A DNA stretch of 64,000 bases from Actinomycetota bacterium (GCA_021323695.1 JAJPKN010000055.1:62001-126000); one strand, 5' to 3'; numbered from the stretch's first letter, positions 1 through 11,160 are shown. Notes: generated by a model not told the origin, from the sequence alone. Program-made: numbers and translations.

Positions 1-1
1 C

Positions 2-784
2 GGCCCGGTGCTGTTCCCGCAGGCCTTCAGCGCCCGGGGCCGGTGGTTCCACGCCCAGGGCCTGCGGGCGGCGGCCCGGCGGGCCGACCTGGTCATCACC
101 GGCAGCCAGGCGGCGGCAGCCGAGCTGGCCGAGCACACCCAGCTCGGGACCAGCCGCCTCCGGGTCGTCCCTTATGGCGTCGACCTGGCTCCTGCCGACC
201 CGAGCGCACTGGGCCGCTTCGGGCTGGCCGGTGCCCCCTACGTGCTGTGGGTGGGCAGCCTGGAGCCTCGCAAGGCAGTGGGCACCTTGGTCGCGGCCAT
301 GGCCAGGCTGCTCAGGGGGGGCGCCGCCCCCGCCGGCACCCGCCTCGTCCTGGCCGGCTACGCCGGCTGGCAGAACGCCTCCCTGCTGGGGGCCGAGGAC
401 CTGGCCCAGCTGGGCCCCGCCCTCCTGCGGCTGGGGCAGCTGAAGGCAGCCGAGCTGTCCGCCCTTTACGCCGGGGCGACGGTGTTCGCCTTCCCCAGCC
501 GCCACGAGGGCTTCGGCCTGCCCGTGCTCGAAGCCATGGCCGCGGGTGCGCCGGTCGTGGCCTCGGACATACCGGCCCTGCGCGAGGTGAGCGGGGGAGC
601 GGCCTTCTTGGTCCCCCCGGGGGACGTGGGCGCCTGGGCGGGTGCCCTCGCCGAGCTGCTCAGCCACCCCGAGCAACGGGGACGCCTGGCCGAAAAGGGC
701 CGGAGCCGGGCGGCTCAGTTCTCGTGGGAGGCCATGGGCGCCGCGACCCTGGCGGTCTACCGGGAGGCACTGGGCGGCAGCTGA
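2..784 (+). CDS. Glycosyltransferase family 4 (GT-B), 5' end outside window
   Basis: This is the C-terminal part of a retaining GT-B glycosyltransferase that transfers a sugar from a nucleotide-sugar donor in the cytoplasm, probably for an envelope polysaccharide. The frame is open to the left edge, so the true start lies outside. Visible are the linker strand LRVVPYGVD, the donor-domain opening YVLWVGSLEPRK, and the hallmark E-x7-E donor site in SRHEGFGLPVLEAMAAG, followed by PVVASDIPALREV. These are typical of the Glycos_transf_1 (GT4) domain; most of the N-terminal acceptor domain is missing. The next gene, a sugar-nucleotide epimerase/dehydratase, starts 36 bases later in the same direction. 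The exact sugar cannot be told from the sequence. Confidence 0.9.
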   Translation, partial: GPVLFPQAFSARGRWFHAQGLRAAARRADLVITGSQAAAAELAEHTQLGTSRLRVVPYGVDLAPADPSALGRFGLAGAPYVLWVGSLEPRKAVGTLVAAMARLLRGGAAPAGTRLVLAGYAGWQNASLLGAEDLAQLGPALLRLGQLKAAELSALYAGATVFAFPSRHEGFGLPVLEAMAAGAPVVASDIPALREVSGGAAFLVPPGDVGAWAGALAELLSHPEQRGRLAEKGRSRAAQFSWEAMGAATLAVYREALGGS

Positions 785-820
785 TGCGCCGGCCCCTTTC
801 CCCCTAATAAGGTCGGCGAG

Positions 821-1711
821 GTGCGAGCCCTTGTCACAGGGAGCTCGGGCTTCGTCGGCCCGTGGTTGTGCCGGCACCTGCGCGAGCGCGGTGACGAAGT
901 GGTCGAGCTGGGGGGCAAGGTCGATGTCCGGGACGCCGAGGGCGTACGGGAGGCCCTGGCCGGGGCCGAGCCCGACGCCGTCTACCACCTGGCGGCCATC
1001 TCCAGTGTGCGCCAGTCCTGGGACGACCCGCCGGGCACCTTCGCCGTCAATGCGCTGGGGACGCTCAATGTGTGCAACGCCGCCGCGTCCCTGCCCAAAC
1101 GCCCCCGGGTGCTCTTGGTGAGCTCGTCGGAGGTCTACGGCAACGTGGATCCCAGCGCCCTGCCGGTGCGCGAGGACCACCCCTACAGCCCGGTCACCCC
1201 GTACGCAGCCAGCAAGGCGGCGGCCGAACTGGTCGGCCTCCAGGCTTGGCTGGGCCGGGGCCTGGAGGTGGTGCGGGCCAGGCCCTTCAACCACACCGGA
1301 CCGGGCCAGAGCCAAGCCTTCGTCGTGCCTGCCCTGGCGGCCCAGGTGGCGGCGGCGGCCGCCGGGCGGGCCGGTCAGGTCCGGGTCGGCAACCTCGACG
1401 TCCGCCGGGACATGAGCGACGTGCGCGACGTGGTGCGTGCCTACCGGCTGGTCATGGAAAAAGGCGAGCCCGGGGAGGTCTACAACGTCTGCCAGGGCAA
1501 GTCGGTGCTCGTCCGAGAGATCCTGAGCCGGCTCATGAGCATCGCCGGGGTAGAGGTGCCGGTGGTCGTGGACCCCGAGCGCTTCCGCCCCGCTGAGCTC
1601 CCCGAGCAGGTGGGCGACCCGGGCCGGCTGGTCGAGCTTACGGGCTGGCGTCCGCGGGTGCCGCTTGACCAGACGCTGAGAGAGGTCTTGGCCGCATTGG
1701 CCCCGGCTTGA
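821..1711 (+). CDS. NAD-dependent sugar-nucleotide epimerase/dehydratase (GDP-mannose 4,6-dehydratase-like)
   Basis: Short-chain dehydrogenase of the extended type, 296 residues, acting on a nucleotide-activated sugar with bound NAD(P). The N-terminal Rossmann motif is TGSSGFVG (about residues 6-13). The catalytic Ser/Tyr/Lys set appears as VSSSEVYG and YAASKAAAEL, and RPFNHTGPGQ is the substrate-side motif of GDP-mannose dehydratase/RMD-like members. The DMSDVRDVVRAY segment is also typical of that subgroup. The GTG start is the first in-frame start after the upstream stop. Neighbouring glycosyltransferases suggest it supplies a deoxy-sugar or epimerised sugar donor for surface glycan. Dehydratase, reductase and epimerase activities cannot be separated by eye. 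Confidence 0.88.
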   Translation: MRALVTGSSGFVGPWLCRHLRERGDEVVELGGKVDVRDAEGVREALAGAEPDAVYHLAAISSVRQSWDDPPGTFAVNALGTLNVCNAAASLPKRPRVLLVSSSEVYGNVDPSALPVREDHPYSPVTPYAASKAAAELVGLQAWLGRGLEVVRARPFNHTGPGQSQAFVVPALAAQVAAAAAGRAGQVRVGNLDVRRDMSDVRDVVRAYRLVMEKGEPGEVYNVCQGKSVLVREILSRLMSIAGVEVPVVVDPERFRPAELPEQVGDPGRLVELTGWRPRVPLDQTLREVLAALAPA

Positions 1712-1737
1712 GCGGCGACGGGCCCAGGGGCCTGCGC

Positions 1738-1743
1738 TACGCT
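1738..1743 (+). promoter_or_regulatory. Candidate -10 element for the GT2/membrane gene
   Basis: TACGCT matches the TANNNT actinobacterial -10. It ends 12 nt before the ATG at 1756, with no Shine-Dalgarno site between. The longer TTG start at 1708 would place this element inside the coding region. Confidence 0.35.
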
Positions 1744-1755
1744 CGCAGTTCTGAG

Positions 1756-4700
1756 ATGCAACCCGCCCAGGACTCGAGGGCGGCGAGCGGGCCGGCCACG
1801 GGCGTGGCCCATGAAGCGCCCGCCGTGGTGGCAGTGGTCGTCGCCTCCGATCCCGGCGACTGGCTGGACGAGGCGCTGGGCTCGCTCGCCGCTCAGGACT
1901 ACCCCAACTTCTCCGTGCTGGTGGCCGACGTGGGCGTGGGCCATGGCCCAGCCGGGCCGGCCCTGGCCGAGCGGGTGGCGGCGGTGCTCCCCGAGGCCCA
2001 CCTGGCCCGCCTGGCGCCGGGCACGGGGTTCGCCCAGGCAGCCAACCAGGCGCTCGAGATGGTACGGGGTGCGTCCCACGTGCTGCTGTGCCACGACGAC
2101 GTCGCCTTCGAGCCGAGCGCGCTGCGCCTGCTGGTGGAAGAGGCCTACCGCAGCAACGCCGGGCTGGTCTGCCCCAAGGTGGTGATGTGGGACGCCCCCG
2201 ACCGCCTGCTTTCGGTAGGCATGGGTGCCGACCGCCTAGGGGTGGTGCACCAGCTGGTCCAGCGGGGGGAGCTCGACCAGGGCCAGCACGACGGCGTCAG
2301 GGAGGTCTTCGTGGCCCCCAGCGGCGCCACCCTGGTCCGCCGCGACCTGTGGCTGGCCTTGGGCGGCTTCGACCCGAAGGCCGCCGAGCCGGGAGAGGAC
2401 CTCGACCTGTGCTGGCGAGCACAGGTGGCTGGGGCCCGGGTGGTGGCCGCTCCCCAGGCCCGGGTGCGCCACTTGGAAGCCAGCTGGCGCGGCCTGCGGC
2501 CTGCCCCCCGAGCCGGTGGCGGGGGCACCGTTCGCCACCGCCGCCTCGGCCCCCTCGCCGGGCGACGCCAGCGGGAGCAGCACCGCCTGCGTACCTTGTG
2601 GACCTGCTACAGTGCCCGGGCCCTGGTGCTCGTGGCGCCGGTAGTGCTGGCCTTCGCCCTGGCCGAGGCCACCTGGGCCCTGCTCGGGCGAGGTTGGGGC
2701 CGGGCTGCGCTGGACCAGGGCCGCGGGCTCGAGAGGGCGGCGTGGCGCTGCCGGGCGGCGTGGGCGCCCCTAGCCGCCCTGGCCGGTTCCCTGCGGGCAC
2801 CGCGGGAGCTGCGGGCCGCTCGGCGCCGGGCCCAGGGGCTGCGCCAGGCGAGCGACTTGGACCTCTGGCGGTCCCAGCGGCGGGGGAGCGCCCGCCTGCG
2901 GGCCGTGCTGCGGCTGCGGCTGGAGCACGACCCGGGCCGGTCCCTGCCGTCGTGGGCCACCTCGGGCCAGGGGCGGTCCCCGCGGCACCACGACGTCGCT
3001 CACCAGCGCCACCTCGGGCGGTTGCCGGCCAGCAACGGCCATGGGCCGGCCGAGGCGGCGGCCCCGGCCTCGTTGGCCTCCCGGGCGGGGTACCTGGACT
3101 GGAGGGTGGGCGCTGGGGTGGCGGCCGTCCTGGCCACCTTGCTGCTGGTAGGGTCCCGCAACCTGCTCTCTGGCCCCCTGCCGCTGGTGGGCCAGCTGCC
3201 GTCCAGCGTGGGTGGCGTGGGTGGTTGGTGGCACGGGTGGTGGGCCGGCACCGGCCCCGACGCCCTGGTGGCCACGGCCGTGGGCCCACCGGCGCTGGCC
3301 TTCATGGCCCTGCTCGGCACCCTGCTCGGCGGTTCCGCCTCGCTGGCTGTCCATGTGCTCGTGCTGGCACCGCTGGTGACGGGGCCGCTCGGCACCTACG
3401 TGGTGGCCCGCGGGTTCGGTTCGAGGCGGGGTGCCCTCGCTGCCACCGTGGTGTACACCGTGGTGCCTGTGCCCTACAACGCCCTGGCCCAGGGCCACTG
3501 GCCCGGGCTCGTGGCCTACGGTGCTGTCCCCTGGATCCTCGGGGGCTTGGTGGCCCTGAGCGGCCAGGAGCCGCAGCCGGCGCTGCCCGGCAGAGCGGCG
3601 GTTGCCCGGCTGGTGGCGCTTGGGCTGGTGGTGGCCGTGGCCGTCGCCTTTGTCCCCTCGATGGTCGCCTTGGTGCCGGTGCTCGGCCTGGCCCTGTGGG
3701 CAGGGTCCCGGCTGGCCGGCCGGGGCCACCCAGGGGCGCGGTTCTTTTTGGTCGCGGTGGCGGCCACGGCGATTGCCTGGGTGGCCCTCCTGCCCTGGTC
3801 CGCCCGGCTCCTGGGGCCCTGGCCGGCGTTTGCCGGTACGGGGGGCGGGCCCGGCACCAGCCTCGGCGTCGGCCAGGTGCTGCGCCTCCAGAGCGGGCCC
3901 TTCGGGGCTGGGCTGCTGGCCTGGGCTGTCGTGGTGGCCGCCGGGTTGCCCCTGGCCCTGGGCCGTTCCTGGCGCCTGGCCTGGGCGGTACGGCTCTGGT
4001 CGGTCGCCCTGGCCGGGATGGGGCTGGCCTGGGCAGGGTCGCGTGGCTGGTTGCCGGCGCCGGCGCCCGAGGTGCTCCTGGCCCCGGCCGCGGCCGCGCT
4101 GGCGCTGGCGGTCGGGGTCGGTGGCGCTGCGGTTGAATCCGACCTCCCCGCTTACCGTTTCGGCTGGCGCCAGCTGGTCCCGGCCCTGGGGGCGCTGGCT
4201 GTACTGGCCGCCGCCCTGCCGCTGTTCTCGTGGTCGGCCAGCGGCCAGTGGGGCCTGCCGGCGTCAGGTGCGGAGGCGGCCTTCGCCTTCCCGCCACCCG
4301 CCTCGGGTGGTGCTGGCCCTGGGGCCCCGGCAGGCAGCCTGGGGGCACCCAATGGCTACTACCGGGCCCTTTGGGTGGGGCCACCCGCCCTGCTGCCCAT
4401 GGCGCCTCAAGGCCGCCTGGGCGCCGTCCTGGCCTTCGCAACGTCGTCCGACGGCCTGCCGGCGGCGGCCGGGCTGTGGCCCCCCGGCGCCGGGGGCGAG
4501 GCTTTGGTGCTGGCCAGGGACCTCGACTGGGCGGCCCAGGGTGCGACCACTTCGCTGGGCCGGTTGCTGGCCCCCCTGGCCGTGCGCTACGTGGTCGTAC
4601 CTGCCGGGCCAGCCACCGGTGCAGTGGAAGCGGCGCTGGGGGCGCAGACCGACCTGGTGCCCGTGGGGACGGACCCTGCCTACCACGTGTTCCAAAACTC

Positions 4701-5289
4701 CGACTGGGCTCCCTGGCTGTGGGTCGCCCCCGGGCGCTCGCCCGGTGCCCTGGCTGCCCGCTCGCAAACCTGGGCGGGTGCTTCCCAGCTGGAGCGACTG
4801 GGCCTGAGCGGCGTGGTGCCCCTGGTGGCCTCCCGGGCCCGGCTCCTGGCCCCCTTGGGCCGGCTGCCGGCAGGGTCGGGCCGGCCGGTCGCGCTGGGCC
4901 CGGTCACTGGCACGCCCGACAGCCTGGAGGCCGGCCTGGACCTGCCCTCTGGGGGCATGCTGTACGCGGCCAGCCCGGTGGGGACGTTGCAGCTGAGGGT
5001 GAACGGGCACCGGGTGCCGGCCCGAGCTGGCTTCGGGTGGGCCAGCGCCTGGCGGCTGCCTGCCGGGCGTGATGCCCTCCAGCTCCGGGCGACGGGCACC
5101 ACCGGGCGCCACCTGGTCGGCACCGTCATGGCGGTGGCCTGGGTGCTCGCCGTTTGGGCCTTGGTGAGCCGGGCCGGCCGTCGCCTCCACCCTCACCTGC
5201 ACCGGGAGGCGGTGGACCTGGCGCCGGGGGGCGGGCCGGGCGGTGGGCTCGACTGGGCTGCCGGCTGGGACGAGGAGGTCGAGCTGTGA
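1756..5289 (+). CDS. GT2 glycosyltransferase fused to a large polytopic membrane domain
   Basis: A very large protein (1,177 residues from ATG 1756; 1,193 from an in-frame TTG at 1708 that overlaps the upstream stop). The first 250 or so residues are a GT-A family 2 domain: a beta-strand AVVAVVVASD, an acidic DXD-like site in CHDDVAFEP, and the ED-LCW-type motif PGEDLDLCWRA. A hydrophobic segment near residue 285 and a basic linker follow. From about residue 455 come many hydrophobic helices, then a long Gly/Ala-rich exported region and a last helix near the C-terminus. This pairing of GT2 with a multi-span domain, followed by a DUF5719 gene, recurs in actinobacteria. I infer transfer of sugars to a lipid-linked or surface glycan. 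The enzymatic role of the membrane half is unknown. Confidence 0.82.
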   Translation: MQPAQDSRAASGPATGVAHEAPAVVAVVVASDPGDWLDEALGSLAAQDYPNFSVLVADVGVGHGPAGPALAERVAAVLPEAHLARLAPGTGFAQAANQALEMVRGASHVLLCHDDVAFEPSALRLLVEEAYRSNAGLVCPKVVMWDAPDRLLSVGMGADRLGVVHQLVQRGELDQGQHDGVREVFVAPSGATLVRRDLWLALGGFDPKAAEPGEDLDLCWRAQVAGARVVAAPQARVRHLEASWRGLRPAPRAGGGGTVRHRRLGPLAGRRQREQHRLRTLWTCYSARALVLVAPVVLAFALAEATWALLGRGWGRAALDQGRGLERAAWRCRAAWAPLAALAGSLRAPRELRAARRRAQGLRQASDLDLWRSQRRGSARLRAVLRLRLEHDPGRSLPSWATSGQGRSPRHHDVAHQRHLGRLPASNGHGPAEAAAPASLASRAGYLDWRVGAGVAAVLATLLLVGSRNLLSGPLPLVGQLPSSVGGVGGWWHGWWAGTGPDALVATAVGPPALAFMALLGTLLGGSASLAVHVLVLAPLVTGPLGTYVVARGFGSRRGALAATVVYTVVPVPYNALAQGHWPGLVAYGAVPWILGGLVALSGQEPQPALPGRAAVARLVALGLVVAVAVAFVPSMVALVPVLGLALWAGSRLAGRGHPGARFFLVAVAATAIAWVALLPWSARLLGPWPAFAGTGGGPGTSLGVGQVLRLQSGPFGAGLLAWAVVVAAGLPLALGRSWRLAWAVRLWSVALAGMGLAWAGSRGWLPAPAPEVLLAPAAAALALAVGVGGAAVESDLPAYRFGWRQLVPALGALAVLAAALPLFSWSASGQWGLPASGAEAAFAFPPPASGGAGPGAPAGSLGAPNGYYRALWVGPPALLPMAPQGRLGAVLAFATSSDGLPAAAGLWPPGAGGEALVLARDLDWAAQGATTSLGRLLAPLAVRYVVVPAGPATGAVEAALGAQTDLVPVGTDPAYHVFQNSDWAPWLWVAPGRSPGALAARSQTWAGASQLERLGLSGVVPLVASRARLLAPLGRLPAGSGRPVALGPVTGTPDSLEAGLDLPSGGMLYAASPVGTLQLRVNGHRVPARAGFGWASAWRLPAGRDALQLRATGTTGRHLVGTVMAVAWVLAVWALVSRAGRRLHPHLHREAVDLAPGGGPGGGLDWAAGWDEEVEL

Positions 5290-7049
5290 GGGGCCTGGGC
5301 GCTTGGGGGCGCCTGAGCCCGGCCGGCCGGGCCGGCTTTAGGCACCGGGCGGCCCGTTGGCGCCAGGGCGCTTCTTGGCACCAGGAGGCCCGCCGCCTCG
5401 TGGTGCTGGCGGTGCTGGTGCCACTGGCGGTGGCCGGTACCCTGGTGGGCACCCAGAGGCCGGCTCCAGAGCCGGGCACTGGCCCGTCGCCCGCCTCCAG
5501 CCTGGCCGAGCCGGCGGCCTTGTCGTCTTCTTGGTCCTGCGCCGGGGCCACGGCCGGGCCGGCCAGCACGGCCCCCGGGACCGTGGTGCTGGACAACTCC
5601 GGCCCTCAGCCCCTCACCGCTGAGGTCCAGCTGGTCGGCACCGGCGGCCAGGGCAGGGACATGTCCGTGGTGGTGCCCGCGGGCGGCACCCGCCGGGTGG
5701 CCGAGCGGTTGCCGGGGGCGCCCTGGGTGGGGGCGTTGGTGACTTTCTATGGCGGCATGGCGCTCGCCGTCCAGCAGGTGTCCACCCCCCACGGCGTGGC
5801 CAGCCAGCCCTGCGCGGCTCGGGCATCGGCCCACTGGTACTTCCCCGAAGGGGCCACCTTGCGCAATGCCGACGAGTACGTAGCCTTGCTCAACCCCTAC
5901 CCGCTGGACGCCGTTGCCGACCTGTCGTTCTTCACCGAGCAGGGCCCCGAGCAGCCCGCCGCCTTCCAGGGGGTGGTGGTGCCCGCTCACGGCCTGGTCG
6001 AGCTGGACCTGCGCTCTCACCTGCGCCGCCGCCAGCACATCGCGTTGTCGGTGAGCACCCGAGGTGGCGGCATAGTGGCGTTCGAGACCGAGGTGGTCTC
6101 ACCCGTGCCTCCCGGCGCCCCGCTCCTGGGCAGCAAGGGGGCACCCGACCCGGTGCTGCCGGTGGCCGGGGCAGAGCTGCTGCTGGGTGCCTCGGCCCCC
6201 TCGGTGTCGTGGTGGTGGCCGCAAGGAGCCGACGGTGCCGGCCTGCATGAGGCCTACGTGGTCTACGACCCCGGGCCCCGCCCCGCGCGCGTCCGTCTCG
6301 ACCTGGTGGCCATGGGCGTCCCGGGTGCCAGCGCCAGCGCCGGCTCGACCCAACTGGTCGTGGCCCCGGGCAGCGCCACCCTGCTCACGACCAACGGGGA
6401 ACCCTGGGCGCTGGCCGGTGCTGCCTACTCCGTCCACCTGCAGAGCCTGAACGGGGCCCCGGTGGTGGCCGAGCGGGCCCTGACCGCCGGGGCACCATCG
6501 GCTGAGCGCGGCCGGGCCAGCATCTTGGGCGAGGGCACACCGGCCACTTCCTGGCTGGTGCCCCCCAGCCCACCCGAGCCCGTGGCCGCCTCCCCGCTCC
6601 CGCACGGGGCCCAGGCGGCGCACCACGGTGGCCGGGCCGGCACGGGCCGCCCCAAGGAGGCCCGCTCCAAGGCCGGGGCCGGCCGTGCCGCCCGCACCAG
6701 CCGGGGCCGGCAGGCTGCCAGCCAGGCCCGACGGGCGGGTGTGAACCCCACCCGGGCCCACCGTGCGGCTGCACCTCGGCCGGGCCAGGCCTGGCTGTGG
6801 GTGGCCGACCCCGGCCCCCGGCCGGCCACGGTGGAGCTGGGCCCGGTCACAAGGGGGACGGGGGGCCCGCGCTGGGCCCTGGTTGTTGAGGCAGGCCGGG
6901 GCACGGGGGTGGCCCTGCCCCCCGGCCTGGCCGGCCAGGGGCTGCGAGCCACCAGTTCCCAGCCGGTGCTCGTCGAGGAGGGCACTTATGCGGGGCCGGG
7001 GGCAGCGGGCATCAACCTTGCCCCTGCGGTACCGCTCGGGACCGGCTGA
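5286..7049 (+). CDS. DUF5719-family exported protein
   Basis: 587 residues from a GTG whose last bases overlap the stop of the preceding gene (GTGA), so the two are translationally coupled. One membrane helix near residues 35-55 (LVVLAVLVPLAVAGTLVG) suggests a secreted or membrane-tethered protein. The body has repeated beta-rich segments such as WYFPEGATLRNADEYVALLN and LWVADPGPRPATVELGPV, which fit the DUF5719 family found next to actinobacterial GT2/membrane proteins. Between the beta-rich parts, at about 6,600-6,780, is a basic low-complexity insert rich in Ala, Arg and Gly that looks like a disordered linker. Molecular function is unknown; the context suggests an accessory role in surface-glycan assembly. 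Confidence 0.75.
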   Translation: MRGLGAWGRLSPAGRAGFRHRAARWRQGASWHQEARRLVVLAVLVPLAVAGTLVGTQRPAPEPGTGPSPASSLAEPAALSSSWSCAGATAGPASTAPGTVVLDNSGPQPLTAEVQLVGTGGQGRDMSVVVPAGGTRRVAERLPGAPWVGALVTFYGGMALAVQQVSTPHGVASQPCAARASAHWYFPEGATLRNADEYVALLNPYPLDAVADLSFFTEQGPEQPAAFQGVVVPAHGLVELDLRSHLRRRQHIALSVSTRGGGIVAFETEVVSPVPPGAPLLGSKGAPDPVLPVAGAELLLGASAPSVSWWWPQGADGAGLHEAYVVYDPGPRPARVRLDLVAMGVPGASASAGSTQLVVAPGSATLLTTNGEPWALAGAAYSVHLQSLNGAPVVAERALTAGAPSAERGRASILGEGTPATSWLVPPSPPEPVAASPLPHGAQAAHHGGRAGTGRPKEARSKAGAGRAARTSRGRQAASQARRAGVNPTRAHRAAAPRPGQAWLWVADPGPRPATVELGPVTRGTGGPRWALVVEAGRGTGVALPPGLAGQGLRATSSQPVLVEEGTYAGPGAAGINLAPAVPLGTG

Positions 7050-7061
7050 GCGCGGGTCGCG

Positions 7062-7063
<2 letters not shown>
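7049..7063. terminator. Short hairpin between convergent genes
   Basis: AGCGCG-GGT-CGCGCT is a perfect 6-bp stem with a 3-nt loop lying exactly between the stop codons of the DUF5719 gene and ftsH. There is no T-run on either side, so it is at best a weak or Rho-assisted bidirectional terminator. Confidence 0.35.
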
Positions 7064-9107
<2,044 letters not shown>

Positions 9108-9114
9108 GGCCCCC

Positions 9115-9120
9115 ATCGTA
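9115..9120 (-). promoter_or_regulatory. -10 element of ftsH (leaderless type)
   Basis: TACGAT on the minus strand, 7 nt before the ATG at 9107. The alternative ATG at 9116 would overlap the hexamer, which argues against that start. Confidence 0.5.
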
Positions 9121-9249
9121 GGCGGGGGGGGCGGCTAGCGCTGCCCGGGTGCCCTTTTATCAGCCGGTTGTCAGCTACCTGGCCCCCGGGCGGGGCCTCC
9201 GGGCGGCCCGGCCCGCCTCCGCTGCCTGACGCCGTCGGCGCGTCCTGGT

Positions 9250-9255
9250 TAGTTT
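9250..9255 (+). promoter_or_regulatory. -10 element of the DUF3499 gene (leaderless type)
   Basis: TAGTTT lies 7 nt before the GTG at 9263 and only 1 nt before the alternative GTG at 9257, so it supports the downstream start. Confidence 0.5.
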
Positions 9256-9262
9256 CGTGGTT

Positions 9263-9550
9263 GTGAGCGGTACCAGCTGCGCCCACCCAGCGTGCCCGGG
9301 CACTCCCGCGGCGTGGCTCCAGTACGACTACCAGGCGCGCTGCGCCTGGCTTTACGACCGGCCCAGCGAGGCTACCCGGGTCTACCAGTGGCCCTTGTGC
9401 AAGCGCCATGCCGACGGCCTGCGGGTGCCGCGGGGCTGGTGCTGCATCGACCAGCGGGCCAAGTGGCGCTGGGACGGCTGGCCGGGGTGGGGCGAGCCGG
9501 CTCCCACGGCCGGGCCAGGCCCCGAGCGCAAGGTCACGTTCATCGTCTGA
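9263..9550 (+). CDS. DUF3499-type small zinc-ribbon-like protein
   Basis: About 95 residues from the GTG at 9263. It starts CAHPACPGTPAAWLQYDY, then WPLCKRHADGLRVPRGW and a final CCIDQR. The pattern C-x3-C...YxY...LC-x2-HA-x2-L-x2-P-x-GW is the signature I associate with the actinobacterial DUF3499 family, in which paired Cys and Cys/His residues probably bind zinc. Function is unknown. In many actinobacteria it lies near genes for a DUF5719 protein, a GT2/membrane protein and phosphomannomutase, so its position close to the DUF5719 gene here agrees with conserved gene order, with ftsH inserted between. The stop codon lies in a short repeated segment (see 9545-9590). Confidence 0.7.
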   Translation: MSGTSCAHPACPGTPAAWLQYDYQARCAWLYDRPSEATRVYQWPLCKRHADGLRVPRGWCCIDQRAKWRWDGWPGWGEPAPTAGPGPERKVTFIV

Positions 9551-9590
9551 GGCTCCACTGCTGAGGCTTCACGACTGCTGAGGCTTCACG
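9545..9590. repeat. 17-bp tandem repeat spanning both stops of a convergent gene pair
   Basis: ACTGCTGAGGCTTCACG occurs twice in perfect tandem (9557-9573 and 9574-9590), preceded by a degenerate third copy (9545-9556). The degenerate copy holds the TGA of the DUF3499 gene and the last copy holds the TGA of gltD on the opposite strand. Confidence 0.85.
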
Positions 9591-11064
9591 GCCGGGGCGC
9601 CTGCCAGCCTCGGCCGTCGCCTTCCCCGGCCAGGGGTGCCGGCAGCAGGGTGTCACCCATGAGCCACCTGTCGATGGCTGCGGCCGCGCTGCGCCCCTCG
9701 GCGATGGCCCAGGCGACCAGGCTTGGGCCCCGGGCCATGTCCCCACAGGCGAAGGTCTTCTCGGCAATCGCCCAGTCTTGGTCGCGCTCGACCTGGCCCT
9801 GCGGGCTGAGCCGGGCCCCCAGTTGGGCCAGCAGGGGGGAAGGCTCCGGGCCGAGGAAGCCGAGCGCCAGCACCACCAGGTCAGCGGGGACCCGGCGCAG
9901 CGTCCCCGGCACGACGTCGAAGCGCGGCTGGCCCTGATCGAGCGTCATGGTCACGTCGGCCAGCTCGACTGCCACCACGTGGCCGCTTGGGTTGCCGATG
10001 AAGCGCTGGGCGGAGACCGACCACCAACGTTCCCCGCCTTCGCGGTGGGCGGCAGACGTCCTCAGCTGGTACGGCCAGTTGGGCCACGGTGTGCTGGGGT
10101 CGCGCCGGTCGGGGGGCCGGGGCATCACCTCGAGCTGCAGGACCGAGACGGCTCCCTGGCGGAGGGCTACGCCCACGCAGTCGGACCCCGTGTCGCCTCC
10201 CCCGACCACCACGACCCTCTTGCCCTCGGCGGAGACCGCCGGTTCGCTGCAGTCGCCTTGCTGGTGGCGGTTGGCTGCCACCAGGTAGCCCATGGCCAGC
10301 TGGATGCCCGCCAGCTGCCTGCCCGGGACAGCCAGGTCACGCGCCAGGGCCGCGCCTCCCGCCAACAACAAGGCGTCGGTCCTGGCCCGCAGCTCGCGAG
10401 CGTCCAGGTCGCGGCCCACCTCGGTGCCCACCTGGAACTTGACCCCTTCGGCCCGCAGCTGGGCCAGCCGGCGTTCGAGCACCCATTTCTCCAGCTTGAA
10501 CTCGGGGATCCCGTAGCGCAGCAGCCCGCCCAGACGGTCCGCCTTCTCGAAGACGGTGACTTCATGGCCGGCCCGCCGGAGCTGTTGGGCCGCGGCCAAG
10601 CCGGCAGGGCCAGAACCCACCACGGCAACCTTCTTGCCGGTGGGCGATGGAGGGACCTGGGGCACGACCCAGCCCTCCGACCAGGCGGTCTCGGCTATGT
10701 GCTTTTCCACCAGGGCGTTGGTCACCGGTTGGTCGTGGAGCGCCAGCACGCAGGCGGCTTCGCACAGGGCGGGGCAGAGCCGCCCGGTCAGCTCCGGGAA
10801 GTTGTTGGTGGCGTGGAGCCGCTCGGAGGCATCTCGCCAACGGCCCCGGTAGGCGAGGTCGTTCCAGTCCGGCACCAGGTTGCCGAGGGGGCAGGCGCTG
10901 TGGCAGTAGGGCACGCCGCAGGACATGCACCGGGAGGCCTGGGCCGAGACCTCCTTGCGGGGCACCGGTTCGTACACCTCCCGCCAGTCCCGGGCCCGTT
11001 GGGGCACCGGGCGCCGGGCGGCGGGGCGGCGGGGCCGGGTGAGGAAGCCAGTCGGGTCGCCCAT
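9586..11064 (-). CDS. gltD: Glutamate synthase small subunit (NADPH/FAD)
   Basis: 492-residue flavoprotein that passes electrons from NAD(P)H through FAD and Fe-S clusters to the large GOGAT subunit for glutamate synthesis. The N-terminal Fe-S cysteines are in RCMSCGVPYCHSACPLGN and RLCPALCEAAC. The FAD Rossmann motif is VVGSGPAGLAAAQQL (about residue 150) with EKADRLGGLLRYGIPEFKL, and the NADPH motif is VVVGGGDTGSDC (about residue 288). Length and motifs are standard for GltD. No gltB lies beside it in this window, unlike the usual gltBD operon. A second GltD-like module occurs in the 2-oxoacid oxidoreductase operon at 20,688. Beta-subunit identity is secure; the physiological partner is not shown. 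Confidence 0.9.
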   Translation of the reverse strand: MGDPTGFLTRPRRPAARRPVPQRARDWREVYEPVPRKEVSAQASRCMSCGVPYCHSACPLGNLVPDWNDLAYRGRWRDASERLHATNNFPELTGRLCPALCEAACVLALHDQPVTNALVEKHIAETAWSEGWVVPQVPPSPTGKKVAVVGSGPAGLAAAQQLRRAGHEVTVFEKADRLGGLLRYGIPEFKLEKWVLERRLAQLRAEGVKFQVGTEVGRDLDARELRARTDALLLAGGAALARDLAVPGRQLAGIQLAMGYLVAANRHQQGDCSEPAVSAEGKRVVVVGGGDTGSDCVGVALRQGAVSVLQLEVMPRPPDRRDPSTPWPNWPYQLRTSAAHREGGERWWSVSAQRFIGNPSGHVVAVELADVTMTLDQGQPRFDVVPGTLRRVPADLVVLALGFLGPEPSPLLAQLGARLSPQGQVERDQDWAIAEKTFACGDMARGPSLVAWAIAEGRSAAAAIDRWLMGDTLLPAPLAGEGDGRGWQAPRP

Positions 11065-11160
11065 GTGAGCAGGATCACAAGCCCCGGGCCAGCCCGTTAG
11101 GGCCGATCGTCACTTTGTGGCCCGGGCCCCGTCCTGGGCAGGGGCGTGCCTGGCTGCGCC

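Noticed and set aside
9586..11064. gltD as part of the 2-oxoacid oxidoreductase system
   Set aside because: It is on the other strand and 6.8 kb away, with its own full GltD signature and no ferredoxin tail. A link is not supported.
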